Assembly (NCBI RefSeq): GCF_944380985.1
Contig: NZ_CALWJJ010000001.1
Span: 235,332-299,331, forward strand
Source: an uncultured Agathobaculum sp.
GTDB lineage: Bacteria > Bacillota > Clostridia > Oscillospirales > Butyricicoccaceae
DNA length: 64,000 nucleotides
Direction: 5' to 3'
How positions within the stretch are numbered: the first letter of the stretch is position 1; every line of letters starts with the position of its first letter. This document shows positions 54,001-59,564 of this stretch, piece after piece. A program made the position numbers and the translations under genes. Below the pieces are notes generated by a model that saw only the letters and a program-made list of their open reading frames with translations, was not told the origin of the DNA and did no database searches.

Positions 54001-54647
54001 TCACCGTCCTGAAGCACGGTAAGAGGTATAGTACCGTTCAGCGTCGTTGAGCCATTGTCCCTTGAGGTATAGCCACCGCCGCCGGTGCTTTGGTACCCTA
54101 CATACCAGTTCAAGTTATCTTCAAAGAAACTGATATTGCTCGCCGCCAGATCAGCCGCGGTCATATAATAATTGTAGTTCTTTACCTCGACAAGTTTCAG
54201 AAGATCCATTACAGAGACTGACTTTGCGAGGTTAGGGTTGCTAGGAAAATCATATACAAGGTTGCCGGTTGAAGTAGCGGTCTGGAAGTACTTGCCACCA
54301 TTGGCGGTAAAAGTACGATCGTCCTCGACACTAAGGCCCGAACCTGCAACGCTGCTATCGATAATCTCCGAAACGTTCGTACCAGTCAGTATCACATGCT
54401 GTAAGCTTGGAAATGCGGCCTTGAGCTCCGCCAAATCCACAGTGCCCACAACCTGGCTCCAGTCGGTCAAATCGATCCAGCCTAGATCATTGGGGTTGTT
54501 ATACTTTTCATCTATCGCCGTCCTGAGCGACTCGTTAGTAATTGGAGCGCTCGCGGCCAGAGCTGGCATAGTGCCCATCAGGCCAAACACCATTGCCACT
54601 ACTAGCAGCCATGATATCAGCCGCGTAGACTTTCTGCATCTTATCAT
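48063..54647 (-). CDS. Giant SLH-anchored surface protein (about 2194 residues)
   Basis: Secreted surface protein. The basic N-terminus (RCRKSTRL) and hydrophobic run end in MPALAASA, a signal peptide. Residues about 40-1700 have no family I can name: a leucine-rich-like opening (WIDLTDWSQVVGTVDLAELKAAFPSLQHVILTG) and then many beta-rich, Thr/Ser/Asn-rich segments, probably Ig-like. Residues about 1712-1797 are a carboxypeptidase-regulatory-like domain (SISGTVNDSSTGSPINGATV). Two domains of the YTFSMPASNVTVSASF type flank a Gly4-Thr repeat (about 1881-1927). Three SLH domains close the protein (about 2016-2194). The start chosen overlaps the stop of a small upstream ORF by 4 bases. It shares the C-terminal architecture of the 2801-residue protein, so the pair probably arose by duplication of the anchor part. 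Confidence 0.9.
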   Translation of the reverse strand: MIRCRKSTRLISWLLVVAMVFGLMGTMPALAASAPITNESLRTAIDEKYNNPNDLGWIDLTDWSQVVGTVDLAELKAAFPSLQHVILTGTNVSEIIDSSVAGSGLSVEDDRTFTANGGKYFQTATSTGNLVYDFPSNPNLAKSVSVMDLLKLVEVKNYNYYMTAADLAASNISFFEDNLNWYVGYQSTGGGGYTSRDNGSTTLNGTIPLTVLQDGERDVTVRLELTKNDVTSSSGAAQQVFTFNINMPEYYGVVRQGNTDVNSVDVYVDSSATFTVYKYFGNALQNVGEQLYFKYSAGDQYLEDREQEEYSLDPDVSYRFISDTSSQENKRIVDVTVHAKFGWPSTPSGTLYIYEKNPDTDPTAEALCAVGINVRENPGVSNLQLVEYNNNRIGDSTTGYGDTIYIDGGTAFASLDSTKVSTYQKETLYLVKGRINDTGELQYLPAAYLTQMLAEIAPGRDLDVSFQTVPNPDNANENVVAVRIFSNEIAGRASSLGFTLRVAGTMSMSARLELNVQSFEARDPVAFEIYRIPSDRIGMTKDQIEAAIADEEAGFDMMVRIPADTLQSQGTVTLVEGDAAYLVAVAQYAEGGPKFLLDTAYTRGWNDGDGNAISSSGSGTMLKDGVYALSNDINLTTATDVLSLSTQRGTAEYSTNLRLYVTDNAVAGFLNIPLTISRVQYDDYIWATTAYTNPSNDPSYYSDTLATENGNNEGTLYELNTLGEISESIGGSISFKVIGITNHLIPQEDVLDLSSGLTWSNSAKVAATGSVNTNDNTVYDLTNIRPTVTNDPMLVGDQFVDEHDYYVTLSYAGDGSTVTVRLGPSDITGAIPVYQDVYGNLFTAESTIGLVDGEVRLLDSAFELPAGRTATVYMVYRYANESYYSGTAQNGNPGYWRDNIVSSDVLRSLSSSSSSVVAVTGTGGTSGFTATAANTSSGQSVTLNGSLITTSGSVTVAGKTHEFRNTATAVDVTPANIACTDAIPVAVASTGIEHVSGGALTSPPAAVANGSSVQGGQGETLGFNLVLQYSNGDTRRSDGTGSTAISAEDSAKLKLLVDDRVNQYATVDETGLNVKLMQRSAGIPMYVQYTDTSNGLEYVVNLLASSTSSSPYTFDIDILAPAAQKLYLVAAPNGNGDTSVEVTGRGSNFEVTKAEMGDIYRIYPVILDSTYTLSSDTTINPDTLQIGYQDVESSSYLNYVKASEFNTSSAAAWSWSVSPTIAGVEVATDSLKTDENGYVYYEMLVSSSAQSGYEAALLMTSAALSSRTTYSRSDINLVHDSTTDTRVKVTVNHMPDRETLNVVDVVATPTGSTSVQTNEDVTYNIQYGVNIAVADGSTTNHLVNPTFFRDDAISGYLQNGNSRIANVLVVENACPLPMPTVTGSGNQLTFSTSIPGEYVFNIYTYNNAGLQAPISGPVELRFEVIPAVLSDDTVDVYYDFPKDVSNITSRYARFVRLEEAGGANQLNISGTVLEASNNIRSSTTVNIIVTAENGAEYVAAQLPVEIYANTPTAARLSILTAATSPHAFEPTAPNNEAALYWIVTYPNGTKEVEINSATFREIQADGDLELRLDGKTVTANGTQTGRMLYKAEGNYGGLSLEGYFWAEMVNDGTIQTEYVYSSNPELPLVEVSQLNLTRGEQKIIAVFDKHPQPSPIKARVASVSSSDTNVVEAEATNGDITLRTKAEGAAVIRAIMADGRYAGYLTVTVGAAQTYSISGTVNDSSTGSPINGATVTISGNAITADATTDSTGSYSISGLESGVYTVTASATGYTSATQSVMVSNSNAVANFDLNPIITPPPATYTITVQPGVNGTVSADRTSAAAGDTVTVNVTADTGYTISGVSVQDDSGNAVSTTEVSTGEYTFSMPASNVTVSASFTATGGGTGGGGTGGGGTGGGGTGGGGTGGGGTGGGGTGGGGTGGGGTGGAGTTHSVTVQTPANGSVSVDMPNAQENEIVTVTATPNTGYTVSSVTVRDGSGSTVTVTENADGTYSFRMPASNVTISVSFAAEGSQTIQFNDVAPSAWYYSSVMFAAENKYMNGIGNNLFSPQGMLTRAMMVQTLYNMEGQPAVSGASSYRDVVSGAWYTNAIIWATENNIVNGYDNGNFGVNDNITREQLVTILHRYTEYKGGDVSATASISNYTDAGQVSAYANNAVMWAVAEGLLNGRTSTTLEPRGNATRAEVATIIERYCS
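48866..49006. repeat. Low-complexity Gly4-Thr coding repeat (second giant gene)
   Basis: About nine copies of the 15-base unit encoding Gly4-Thr, nearly identical, longer than the tract in the neighbouring gene. It may vary in copy number between strains. Confidence 0.85.
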
Positions 54648-54850
54648 AAGTATGCTAGCCTCCACTTTTCAAAGTATTTTTTCGTTCGTTTTATGTTTCG
54701 TTCGCCATCGTGATTGACGTCCGCCGCAGAGAGCAGCTCTCCCGCGCCGTTGTCGGTCCGCCAAAAGATCAGGTGGCGCGCATTCGCATTTTTCCTGCGG
54801 CAACATCGGATGACGAAGGATAATATCCTCCTCAAGGTTATACCGCCCAT
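54644..54850 (-). CDS. Small ORF with dockerin-like calcium loop, coupled to the giant SLH gene
   Basis: A 68-residue frame starting at the ATG 7 bases after AAAGGAGG. The stop codon TGA overlaps the ATG of the 2194-residue SLH gene (ATGA), so translation of the two is coupled. The sequence is basic at the N-terminus (LRRILSFVIRCCRRK) and contains LLSAADVNHDGERNI, a DxNxDGxxN loop like one half of a type-I dockerin repeat, followed by a Lys/Arg-rich helix. It could be a real small protein or mainly a translational leader; there is no second dockerin half and no signal peptide. Composition on its own does not prove coding. Confidence 0.5.
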   Translation of the reverse strand: MGGITLRRILSFVIRCCRRKNANARHLIFWRTDNGAGELLSAADVNHDGERNIKRTKKYFEKWRLAYL

Positions 54851-54948
54851 CAATCCGCCTCCTTTCTCTTTCGCGCAAAGTGTTCCGGCGCGGCTCTCGC
54901 CGGATACAGCGCGCCTTCCGTTATGTGCAACAAAGTTGTAACGGCCAT
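54850..54948 (-). CDS. 32-codon leader ORF, coupled to the next small ORF
   Basis: An ATG at 54948 stands 8 bases after AAAGGAG and opens a 32-residue frame (VTTLLHITEGALYPARAAPE, then a basic end). Its TGA shares one base with the next ATG (TGATG). The string of two ribosome-binding sites and two overlapping junctions before the giant gene looks like a leader-peptide arrangement. No homology can be claimed. Confidence 0.35.
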   Translation of the reverse strand: MAVTTLLHITEGALYPARAAPEHFARKRKEAD

Positions 54949-55019
54949 CCTGTTTACTCCTTTCCTAACCTTGCGGCAATTTCGTGCTCCGTCCAATCGA
55001 GGATGCATATGCCAGTTTG

Positions 55020-55039
55020 ATTATATGTTTAGACATATA
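55020..55039. promoter_or_regulatory. -10-like box with overlapping palindrome upstream of the small ORFs
   Basis: The minus strand has TATAAT at 55025-55020, overlapping a perfect inverted repeat with 7-base arms TATATGT (55022-55028) and ACATATA (55033-55039). The place, about 70 bases before the first small ORF, suits an operator controlling the giant-gene operon. The -35 is not clear. Confidence 0.45.
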
Positions 55040-55093
55040 CATTTTACCATAACATATTCTTTTCAACAAGGTTTTTTTGGAATTTGTCGCGAT

Positions 55094-55136
55094 AAATAAG
55101 CGCATAACATTTTGCTGAACGTTTGCGCGCTTATTT
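55094..55136 (-). terminator. Hairpin downstream of the SPFH pseudogene
   Basis: The arms AAATAAGCGC (55094-55103) and GCGCTTATTT (55127-55136) enclose a 23-base loop. It may be the old terminator of the SPFH gene. The flanks are AT-rich on both sides. Confidence 0.5.
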
Positions 55137-55151
55137 ATATGAATTTCTCTA

Positions 55152-55181
55152 ATTTTATCAAAAATATTGCTGATTTGTCAA
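55152..55181 (-). promoter_or_regulatory. Promoter-like pair within the pseudogene end
   Basis: TTGACA (55181-55176), an 18-base spacer and TAAAAT (55157-55152) on the minus strand. It would start transcription toward the giant SLH operon, but the hairpin at 55094-55136 lies in between, so its activity is uncertain. Confidence 0.35.
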
Positions 55182-55927
55182 ATAATCTGTTTAGTATTTT
55201 TGGTAAATATACAAATAAAATTATTATTTTCAATAATTTTCCATTGCAGCTGTGTATTCACCCGCTCGTACCACTGTTGGCAATCGGCTACGCTTCCTTG
55301 CTCGCGCACTGCAGCACTATCAACTTGAAACCATATGCACTTTATCTCTAAGCCGTCCAGGCTGACGATTTGATTACGGTGAAGCTCGTCAAGCGCCCGC
55401 TCCACCATGTCGGCCGCGCCACCCACAATCATCTTGCGTGCGTCCGGCTGCATGGACAGAAACTCCTGGTAGTCATCCATTGCAAATACAGCCTTGGCCA
55501 CATCCTCGATGCGCCATATGACCGCAATGCCCATCACGACCGGGTTGCCCATCAGGTCGTTAATTCTTTTGCTTATCGTTGTCAAGCATCATGGCCTTGA
55601 GCGACAGGCGCAGGCCCTGCGCCAACAAGGCGGTAATCCGGCCAGAGGAAAAATTTCAAGTTTTTACTGCTATGCCAGCTTCTTTTGTCGTCCTGACGGT
55701 GACCAACTCCGCAGCTGGGTTGAATGCGATCACAGCGGGCACCAGTAGATAACCCGGGCGGCCAGCAGCGCTGCTGCGCCGGCGTCTACACGCGCACCGT
55801 CCAGCCGGAGCGCGCTCCGCACAATGCCTGCACGGTGGCCGCCACCAGCAGGATGTTGAGCAGCAATATCCCCAGGTTGGCCGGCGCGCGCAGCGCTTTT
55901 CTGGTATATCCCCTGCATCTCGTTCAT
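55178..55927 (-). pseudogene. Decayed SPFH/band-7 domain gene
   Basis: Pieces of an SPFH protein can be read in different frames on the minus strand. It starts MNEMQG (55927), shifts one base to YTRKALRAPANLGILLLNIL (membrane part), runs into a stop, then shows VIYWCPL and AFNPAAELVTV, and later DLMGNPVVMGIAVIWRIEDVAKAVFAMDDYQEFL, the conserved SPFH strand block. Directly after this comes MQPDARKMIVGGAADMVERALDELHRNQIVSLDG, which in intact homologues is the C-terminus, so about 100 or more residues between have been deleted. It also runs on into non-SPFH sequence. At least two frameshifts, a stop and a deletion make it non-functional. An intact promoter is still present upstream. Confidence 0.8.
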
Positions 55928-55964
55928 ATGCATCTTCCTGTCACAGAGCATAAATCTATTTGGT

Positions 55965-55992
55965 ATTATAACAGCCCACTCCCCACTGTCAA
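55965..55992 (-). promoter_or_regulatory. Promoter of the SPFH pseudogene
   Basis: TTGACA (55992-55987), a 16-base spacer and TATAAT (55970-55965) on the minus strand, 38 bases before the old ATG. Confidence 0.7.
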
Positions 55993-56018
55993 CAGACATT
56001 TTCTAGCCCTTTTTTAAT

Positions 56019-56036
56019 AACGTCCAGTTGGACGTT
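56019..56036. promoter_or_regulatory. Perfect 8-bp-arm palindrome AACGTCCA/TGGACGTT
   Basis: The 8-base arms are separated by GT, upstream of the SPFH promoter. A degraded copy of the same word (AACGTCCGATTAGAC, near 56113) lies 90 bases away beside the gluQ stop codon. Both are flanked by T-runs, so they could be operator sites or a terminator remnant. No regulator is known. Confidence 0.4.
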
Positions 56037-56131
56037 TTTAAAAAAACAGCTAATACCATTGCAAAATTTCCTCAATTTATGCTTTAAATAATCAATTTTT
56101 CAAACAATTAAAAACGTCCGATTAGACACTT

Positions 56132-57049
56132 TTAGTAAAAGGCATCCGGCAGCAGCAAATCTCGGCGCGGAATCTTTTCCCACGAGAATCCCGCTATAAG
56201 CCCGTCTGCCGCAACAGGTTCAGGACTATCGGTCAGCCCGGCGGCGCAGGCCAGCGCGCCGATGATCTGCTCGGGTGCAAACCGCTGTCGCAGCAGGCCA
56301 AGGTCGAGATCATCATCCCGCTTGGACAAGCGGCGGCCATCATGATCGCATAACAGTGGAATATGCACAAATGCGGGCGGCATAAACCCGAACAGCCGGT
56401 GCAGCCAGATCTGCCGCGGCGTAGACGAAATCAGGTCTGCGCCACGTACCACCTCGGTCACACCCGAGAGCGCATCGTCCACGACAACCGACAGCTGATA
56501 GGCAAATACACCGTCCGACCGGCGGATAATAAAGTCCCCGCACGCATCAGACAAGTTTTCGCAGTACACGCCGAACACACCGTCTGTAAAGCAGATCTCC
56601 TCATCCGGCACGCGCACACGGATTGCCGGCGCACGGGTTTTGCGCCTTTCCGCGACCTCATCCGGCGTCAGATCCCGACAGGTGCCGGCGTACACCACGC
56701 GCCCGTCGGACAGATGCGGCGCACTTGCCGCATGCAGCGCCGCGCGTGAACAAAAGCAAGGGTACAGCAACCCCTTATCGCGCAGCATGGATTCATACCG
56801 CTCGTAGACCGTGGTGCGCTCGGACTGGTAGAGGATTTCGCCATCCCAATCCAGTCCGAGCCAGTGCAGATCGTCCAGAATCAGCTCGGCATAGCTGCGC
56901 GGACAGCGCATGGTATCCAGATCCTCGATACGCAACAGATACTGCCCGCCCTGCTTCCTTGCGCTCAGCCACGCCAGCAACGCGCACAGTACATTGCCCA
57001 GGTGCATGCGCCCGCTCGGGCTGGGCGCAAAGCGTCCGATGGTGTGCAT
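56132..57049 (-). CDS. gluQ: Glutamyl-Q tRNA(Asp) synthetase
   Basis: Attaches glutamate to queuosine in the anticodon of tRNA-Asp. The 305 residues correspond to the catalytic half of glutamyl-tRNA synthetase without an anticodon-binding domain, which is the hallmark of GluQ-RS. HIGH-type motif HLGNVLCALLAW, KMSKS-type RRLSKRDDDLDL, the tRNA-binding insert with zinc ligands (PCFCSRAALH and the later AGTC) and YQLSVVVDDALSGVTEVVRGADL are present. Length matches (about 300). The queuosine pathway itself is not in the window. The ribosome binding site before the ATG is weak (GGGGAATG). tRNA-Asp(GTC), a possible substrate, is encoded at 63580-63656. Confidence 0.92.
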   Translation of the reverse strand: MHTIGRFAPSPSGRMHLGNVLCALLAWLSARKQGGQYLLRIEDLDTMRCPRSYAELILDDLHWLGLDWDGEILYQSERTTVYERYESMLRDKGLLYPCFCSRAALHAASAPHLSDGRVVYAGTCRDLTPDEVAERRKTRAPAIRVRVPDEEICFTDGVFGVYCENLSDACGDFIIRRSDGVFAYQLSVVVDDALSGVTEVVRGADLISSTPRQIWLHRLFGFMPPAFVHIPLLCDHDGRRLSKRDDDLDLGLLRQRFAPEQIIGALACAAGLTDSPEPVAADGLIAGFSWEKIPRRDLLLPDAFY

Positions 57050-57101
57050 GGTGCATTCCCCCTTTTTTCCCGTAAGTTATCTTATCATAGCCGAACAGGG
57101 C

Positions 57102-57130
57102 TTTGCAACCGAGGTTTATTGCTGTATAAT
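57102..57130 (+). promoter_or_regulatory. Promoter of the GH3 lipoprotein gene
   Basis: TTTGCA (57102-57107) or TTGCAA one base later, then TATAAT (57125-57130) at a 17- or 16-base spacer. The ATG is at 57160 after GGGGTG. Confidence 0.65.
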
Positions 57131-57159
57131 GGATATAACATATCGTGGGGTGAAAGACG

Positions 57160-58386
57160 ATGATAAAGCAAACCACAGTGCTGCTGTTCGTGCTACTTTT
57201 CCTGGCAGGAACTGCTGCATGCGGGCACAATAGCGATCATTTGGTGGAAGACACCTCCGGCATGACGCAGGCGCAGGCATCCGCCACCCAGAATGGCGCA
57301 TCGGACACGGACAGCGCGGCGCAGTCCACCGATACCGTGCAGCCCGATCCCATGCCCGACCGGGCGGATTACACGCAAGCCGCGGAGCGGTATGTCAACA
57401 ACCTGTCGCTCGAGGCGCAGGTCGCGCAGATGTTCTTTGCGCGCTGTCCCGAGGTGGATGCGGCCGCGCTGACGGACGAGTACAACATCGGCGGCTACAT
57501 CCTATTTGGCCGTGACTTTGAGGGCCAGACCCGGGATAGTGTGTCTGCAACCATTCAATCCTATCAGGATGCAGCTGCGACTCCCATGCTGATCGGCGTG
57601 GATGAGGAGGGTGGCACAGTCGTGCGCATCAGCTCCAACCCAAACTTCCGCGCTGAGCGCTTCTACGCACCGCAATCACTGTACGACAAGGGCGGCTTTG
57701 AACTGATCGCCAGCGACACCAAAGAAAAGGATGAGCTGCTCGCCTCCATCGGGGTGAACGTCAATTTCGCGCCTGTATGCGATGTATCGACCGACCCGAA
57801 CGACTTTATCAACGCCCGCGCCTTTGGGCAGGATGCTGCACAAACCAGTAAATATGTACGCACAGTTGTCTCCCAGATGGTCGAGGACGGCATGGGCATG
57901 GTGCTCAAGCACTTCCCGGGCTACGGCAATAATGTGGATACGCATACTGGCATTGCGATCGACGAGCGGCCGATCGAGACCTTCCGCACAAGCGACTTCC
58001 TGCCGTTTGCCGCAGGCATCGAAGTCGGTGCGCAGTCCATTCTGGTCAGCCACAACATCGTCAACTGTATGGACAGCACGCTGCCTGCCTCACTCTCTCC
58101 CGCAGTGCATGACATTTTGCGTAATGAACTTGGCTTTGATGGTGTTATTATAACCGACGACCTCATCATGGAGGCCATCACCGGCTACACAGGCGGCGAA
58201 AGCGCGGCCGTACTCGCCGTGCAGGCAGGCAACGACATGCTGATCTCCTCAGACTTTGTCACGCAATATAACGCCGTGCTCGCCGCCGTTGAGGACGGTA
58301 CAATCAGCGAGGAGCAGATCCGCGCATCGGCTGTTCGCGTCATCCGTTGGAAGATGCAGATCGGCCTGTTAGAGCCGGTGCGGTAA
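57160..58386 (+). CDS. Exported glycoside hydrolase family 3 protein, NagZ-like
   Basis: A 408-residue beta-N-acetylhexosaminidase-like enzyme. The N-terminus is a signal sequence with an imperfect lipobox (LAGTAAC, Cys at about 21), followed by a 45-residue Ser/Thr/Gln/Asp linker. The GH3 barrel shows GGYILFGRDFEGQ, MLIGVDEEGGTVVRIS, VNFAPVCDVSTDP, RAFGQD and the NagZ signature KHFPGYGNNVDTHTG (His-Asp dyad of bacterial hexosaminidases). Then come SILVSHNIV and GVIITDDLIMEAI (the nucleophile Asp). It probably trims GlcNAc-containing muropeptides outside the membrane. The extracellular location differs from cytosolic NagZ of Gram-negatives and agrees with Bacillus NagZ. Confidence 0.88.
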   Translation: MIKQTTVLLFVLLFLAGTAACGHNSDHLVEDTSGMTQAQASATQNGASDTDSAAQSTDTVQPDPMPDRADYTQAAERYVNNLSLEAQVAQMFFARCPEVDAAALTDEYNIGGYILFGRDFEGQTRDSVSATIQSYQDAAATPMLIGVDEEGGTVVRISSNPNFRAERFYAPQSLYDKGGFELIASDTKEKDELLASIGVNVNFAPVCDVSTDPNDFINARAFGQDAAQTSKYVRTVVSQMVEDGMGMVLKHFPGYGNNVDTHTGIAIDERPIETFRTSDFLPFAAGIEVGAQSILVSHNIVNCMDSTLPASLSPAVHDILRNELGFDGVIITDDLIMEAITGYTGGESAAVLAVQAGNDMLISSDFVTQYNAVLAAVEDGTISEEQIRASAVRVIRWKMQIGLLEPVR

Positions 58387-58429
58387 CCGAAATAATTTCC
58401 TGTAAGGGAGGTTTTTTATCTGCACGGTG

Positions 58430-58460
58430 TGATAGCGTGGGGCACCGCGCTATGTTTTGC
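58430..58460 (+). terminator. Weak hairpin after the GH3 gene
   Basis: The arms ATAGCG (58432-58437) and CGCTAT (58448-58453) are followed by GTTTTGC, 46 bases after the stop codon. Confidence 0.4.
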
Positions 58461-58501
58461 ATCTGTTTATGCTGCCGGTAATTTTGCCGCAATTTTTTAT
58501 C

Positions 58502-58530
58502 TTGACAAAACAGCATTTTCCCTGTATGCT
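58502..58530 (+). promoter_or_regulatory. Promoter of cysK
   Basis: TTGACA (58502-58507), a 17-base spacer and TATGCT (58525-58530). The ATG is at 58582 after GGAGG. No T-box or SAM leader is visible in the 50-base 5' region. Confidence 0.75.
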
Positions 58531-58581
58531 TAATTCATAGCAAATATATATGATTATAGTGAATTGCAGGAGGCGAACCAA

Positions 58582-59514
58582 ATGTCTGATATTAAACGCA
58601 GCTATGCCGAACTGATCGGCCGCACTCCGCTTTACGCGGTAGAGCGGTTTGCGCAGCGCTCTGGCGCAGGGGCTGAGATCCTCGCAAAGCTCGAGTATTT
58701 TAATCCCGCAGGATCGGTCAAGGACCGCATTGCCAGCGCCATGCTTGACCAGGCCGAGGCCACCGGCGCGCTCAAGCCGGGCGCGACCATCATCGAGCCT
58801 ACCAGCGGCAACACCGGCATCGGCCTGGCCGCAGTTGCAGCCGCGCGCGGATACCGTATTATCCTGACCATGCCCGAGACTATGAGCGTCGAGCGGCGCA
58901 ACATGCTTAAAGCTTACGGCGCCGAACTGGTGCTAACCGACGGCACCAAGGGAATGTCCGGCGCGATTGCCAAGGCCAAAGAGCTAGCAGATGAGATCGA
59001 GAACAGCTTTATCCCCGGTCAGTTTATCAACCCGGCCAATCCGGCTGCGCACCGCGCGACCACTGGCCCGGAGATCTGGTCGCAAACCGGCGGTAAGGTA
59101 GATATTTTCGTCTCCGGTGTAGGCACTGGCGGCACAGTCACTGGCGTAGGGTCCTACCTCAAAGAGCATAATCCCGATGTGAAAATTATTGCTGTCGAGC
59201 CGGATGAATCACCTGTTCTGTCCACCGGCAAAGCCGGCTCACACAAGATTCAAGGCATTGGCGCGGGCTTTGTGCCCGATGTGCTCGATACCAAGGTCTA
59301 TGACGAGGTTATTCGTGTCAAGAGCGACGACGCCTTTACTGTCGCGCGCGCCTTTACGCACAGCGAAGGCCTGCTCGTTGGCATATCCTCCGGAGCTGCG
59401 CTGTGGGCGGCTGTCGAACTGTCCAAGCGCCCAGAGAACCAAAGCAAAACCATTGTCGTACTGCTGCCCGACAGCGGCGACCGCTATCTGTCCACCCCGC
59501 TGATTAGTGACTGA
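58582..59514 (+). CDS. cysK: Cysteine synthase A
   Basis: O-acetylserine sulfhydrylase (EC 2.5.1.47), cytosolic PLP enzyme. The 310 residues have the PLP lysine in NPAGSVKDR, the substrate loop PTSGNTG, the phosphate loop [10 protein letters not shown], and QGIGAGFVP. Length and the AGSVKDR block are normal for CysK; the alternative, a cystathionine-synthase-like enzyme, would be longer or have other substrate-loop residues. It is transcribed alone, ends at a strong bidirectional terminator and is convergent to fprA. Confidence 0.94.
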   Translation: MSDIKRSYAELIGRTPLYAVERFAQRSGAGAEILAKLEYFNPAGSVKDRIASAMLDQAEATGALKPGATIIEPTSGNTGIGLAAVAAARGYRIILTMPETMSVERRNMLKAYGAELVLTDGTKGMSGAIAKAKELADEIENSFIPGQFINPANPAAHRATTGPEIWSQTGGKVDIFVSGVGTGGTVTGVGSYLKEHNPDVKIIAVEPDESPVLSTGKAGSHKIQGIGAGFVPDVLDTKVYDEVIRVKSDDAFTVARAFTHSEGLLVGISSGAALWAAVELSKRPENQSKTIVVLLPDSGDRYLSTPLISD

Positions 59515-59522
59515 AAATAGTA

Positions 59523-59562
59523 AAAAAACGCTGCAAAGTCGGTTGACTTTGCAGCGTTTTTT
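59523..59562. terminator. Bidirectional terminator between cysK and fprA
   Basis: A perfect 18-base stem (59523-59540 with 59545-59562), GGTT loop, A6 and T6 ends. It stands between the stop codons of the convergent genes cysK (59514) and fprA (59565). Confidence 0.93.
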
Positions 59563-59564
59563 AT

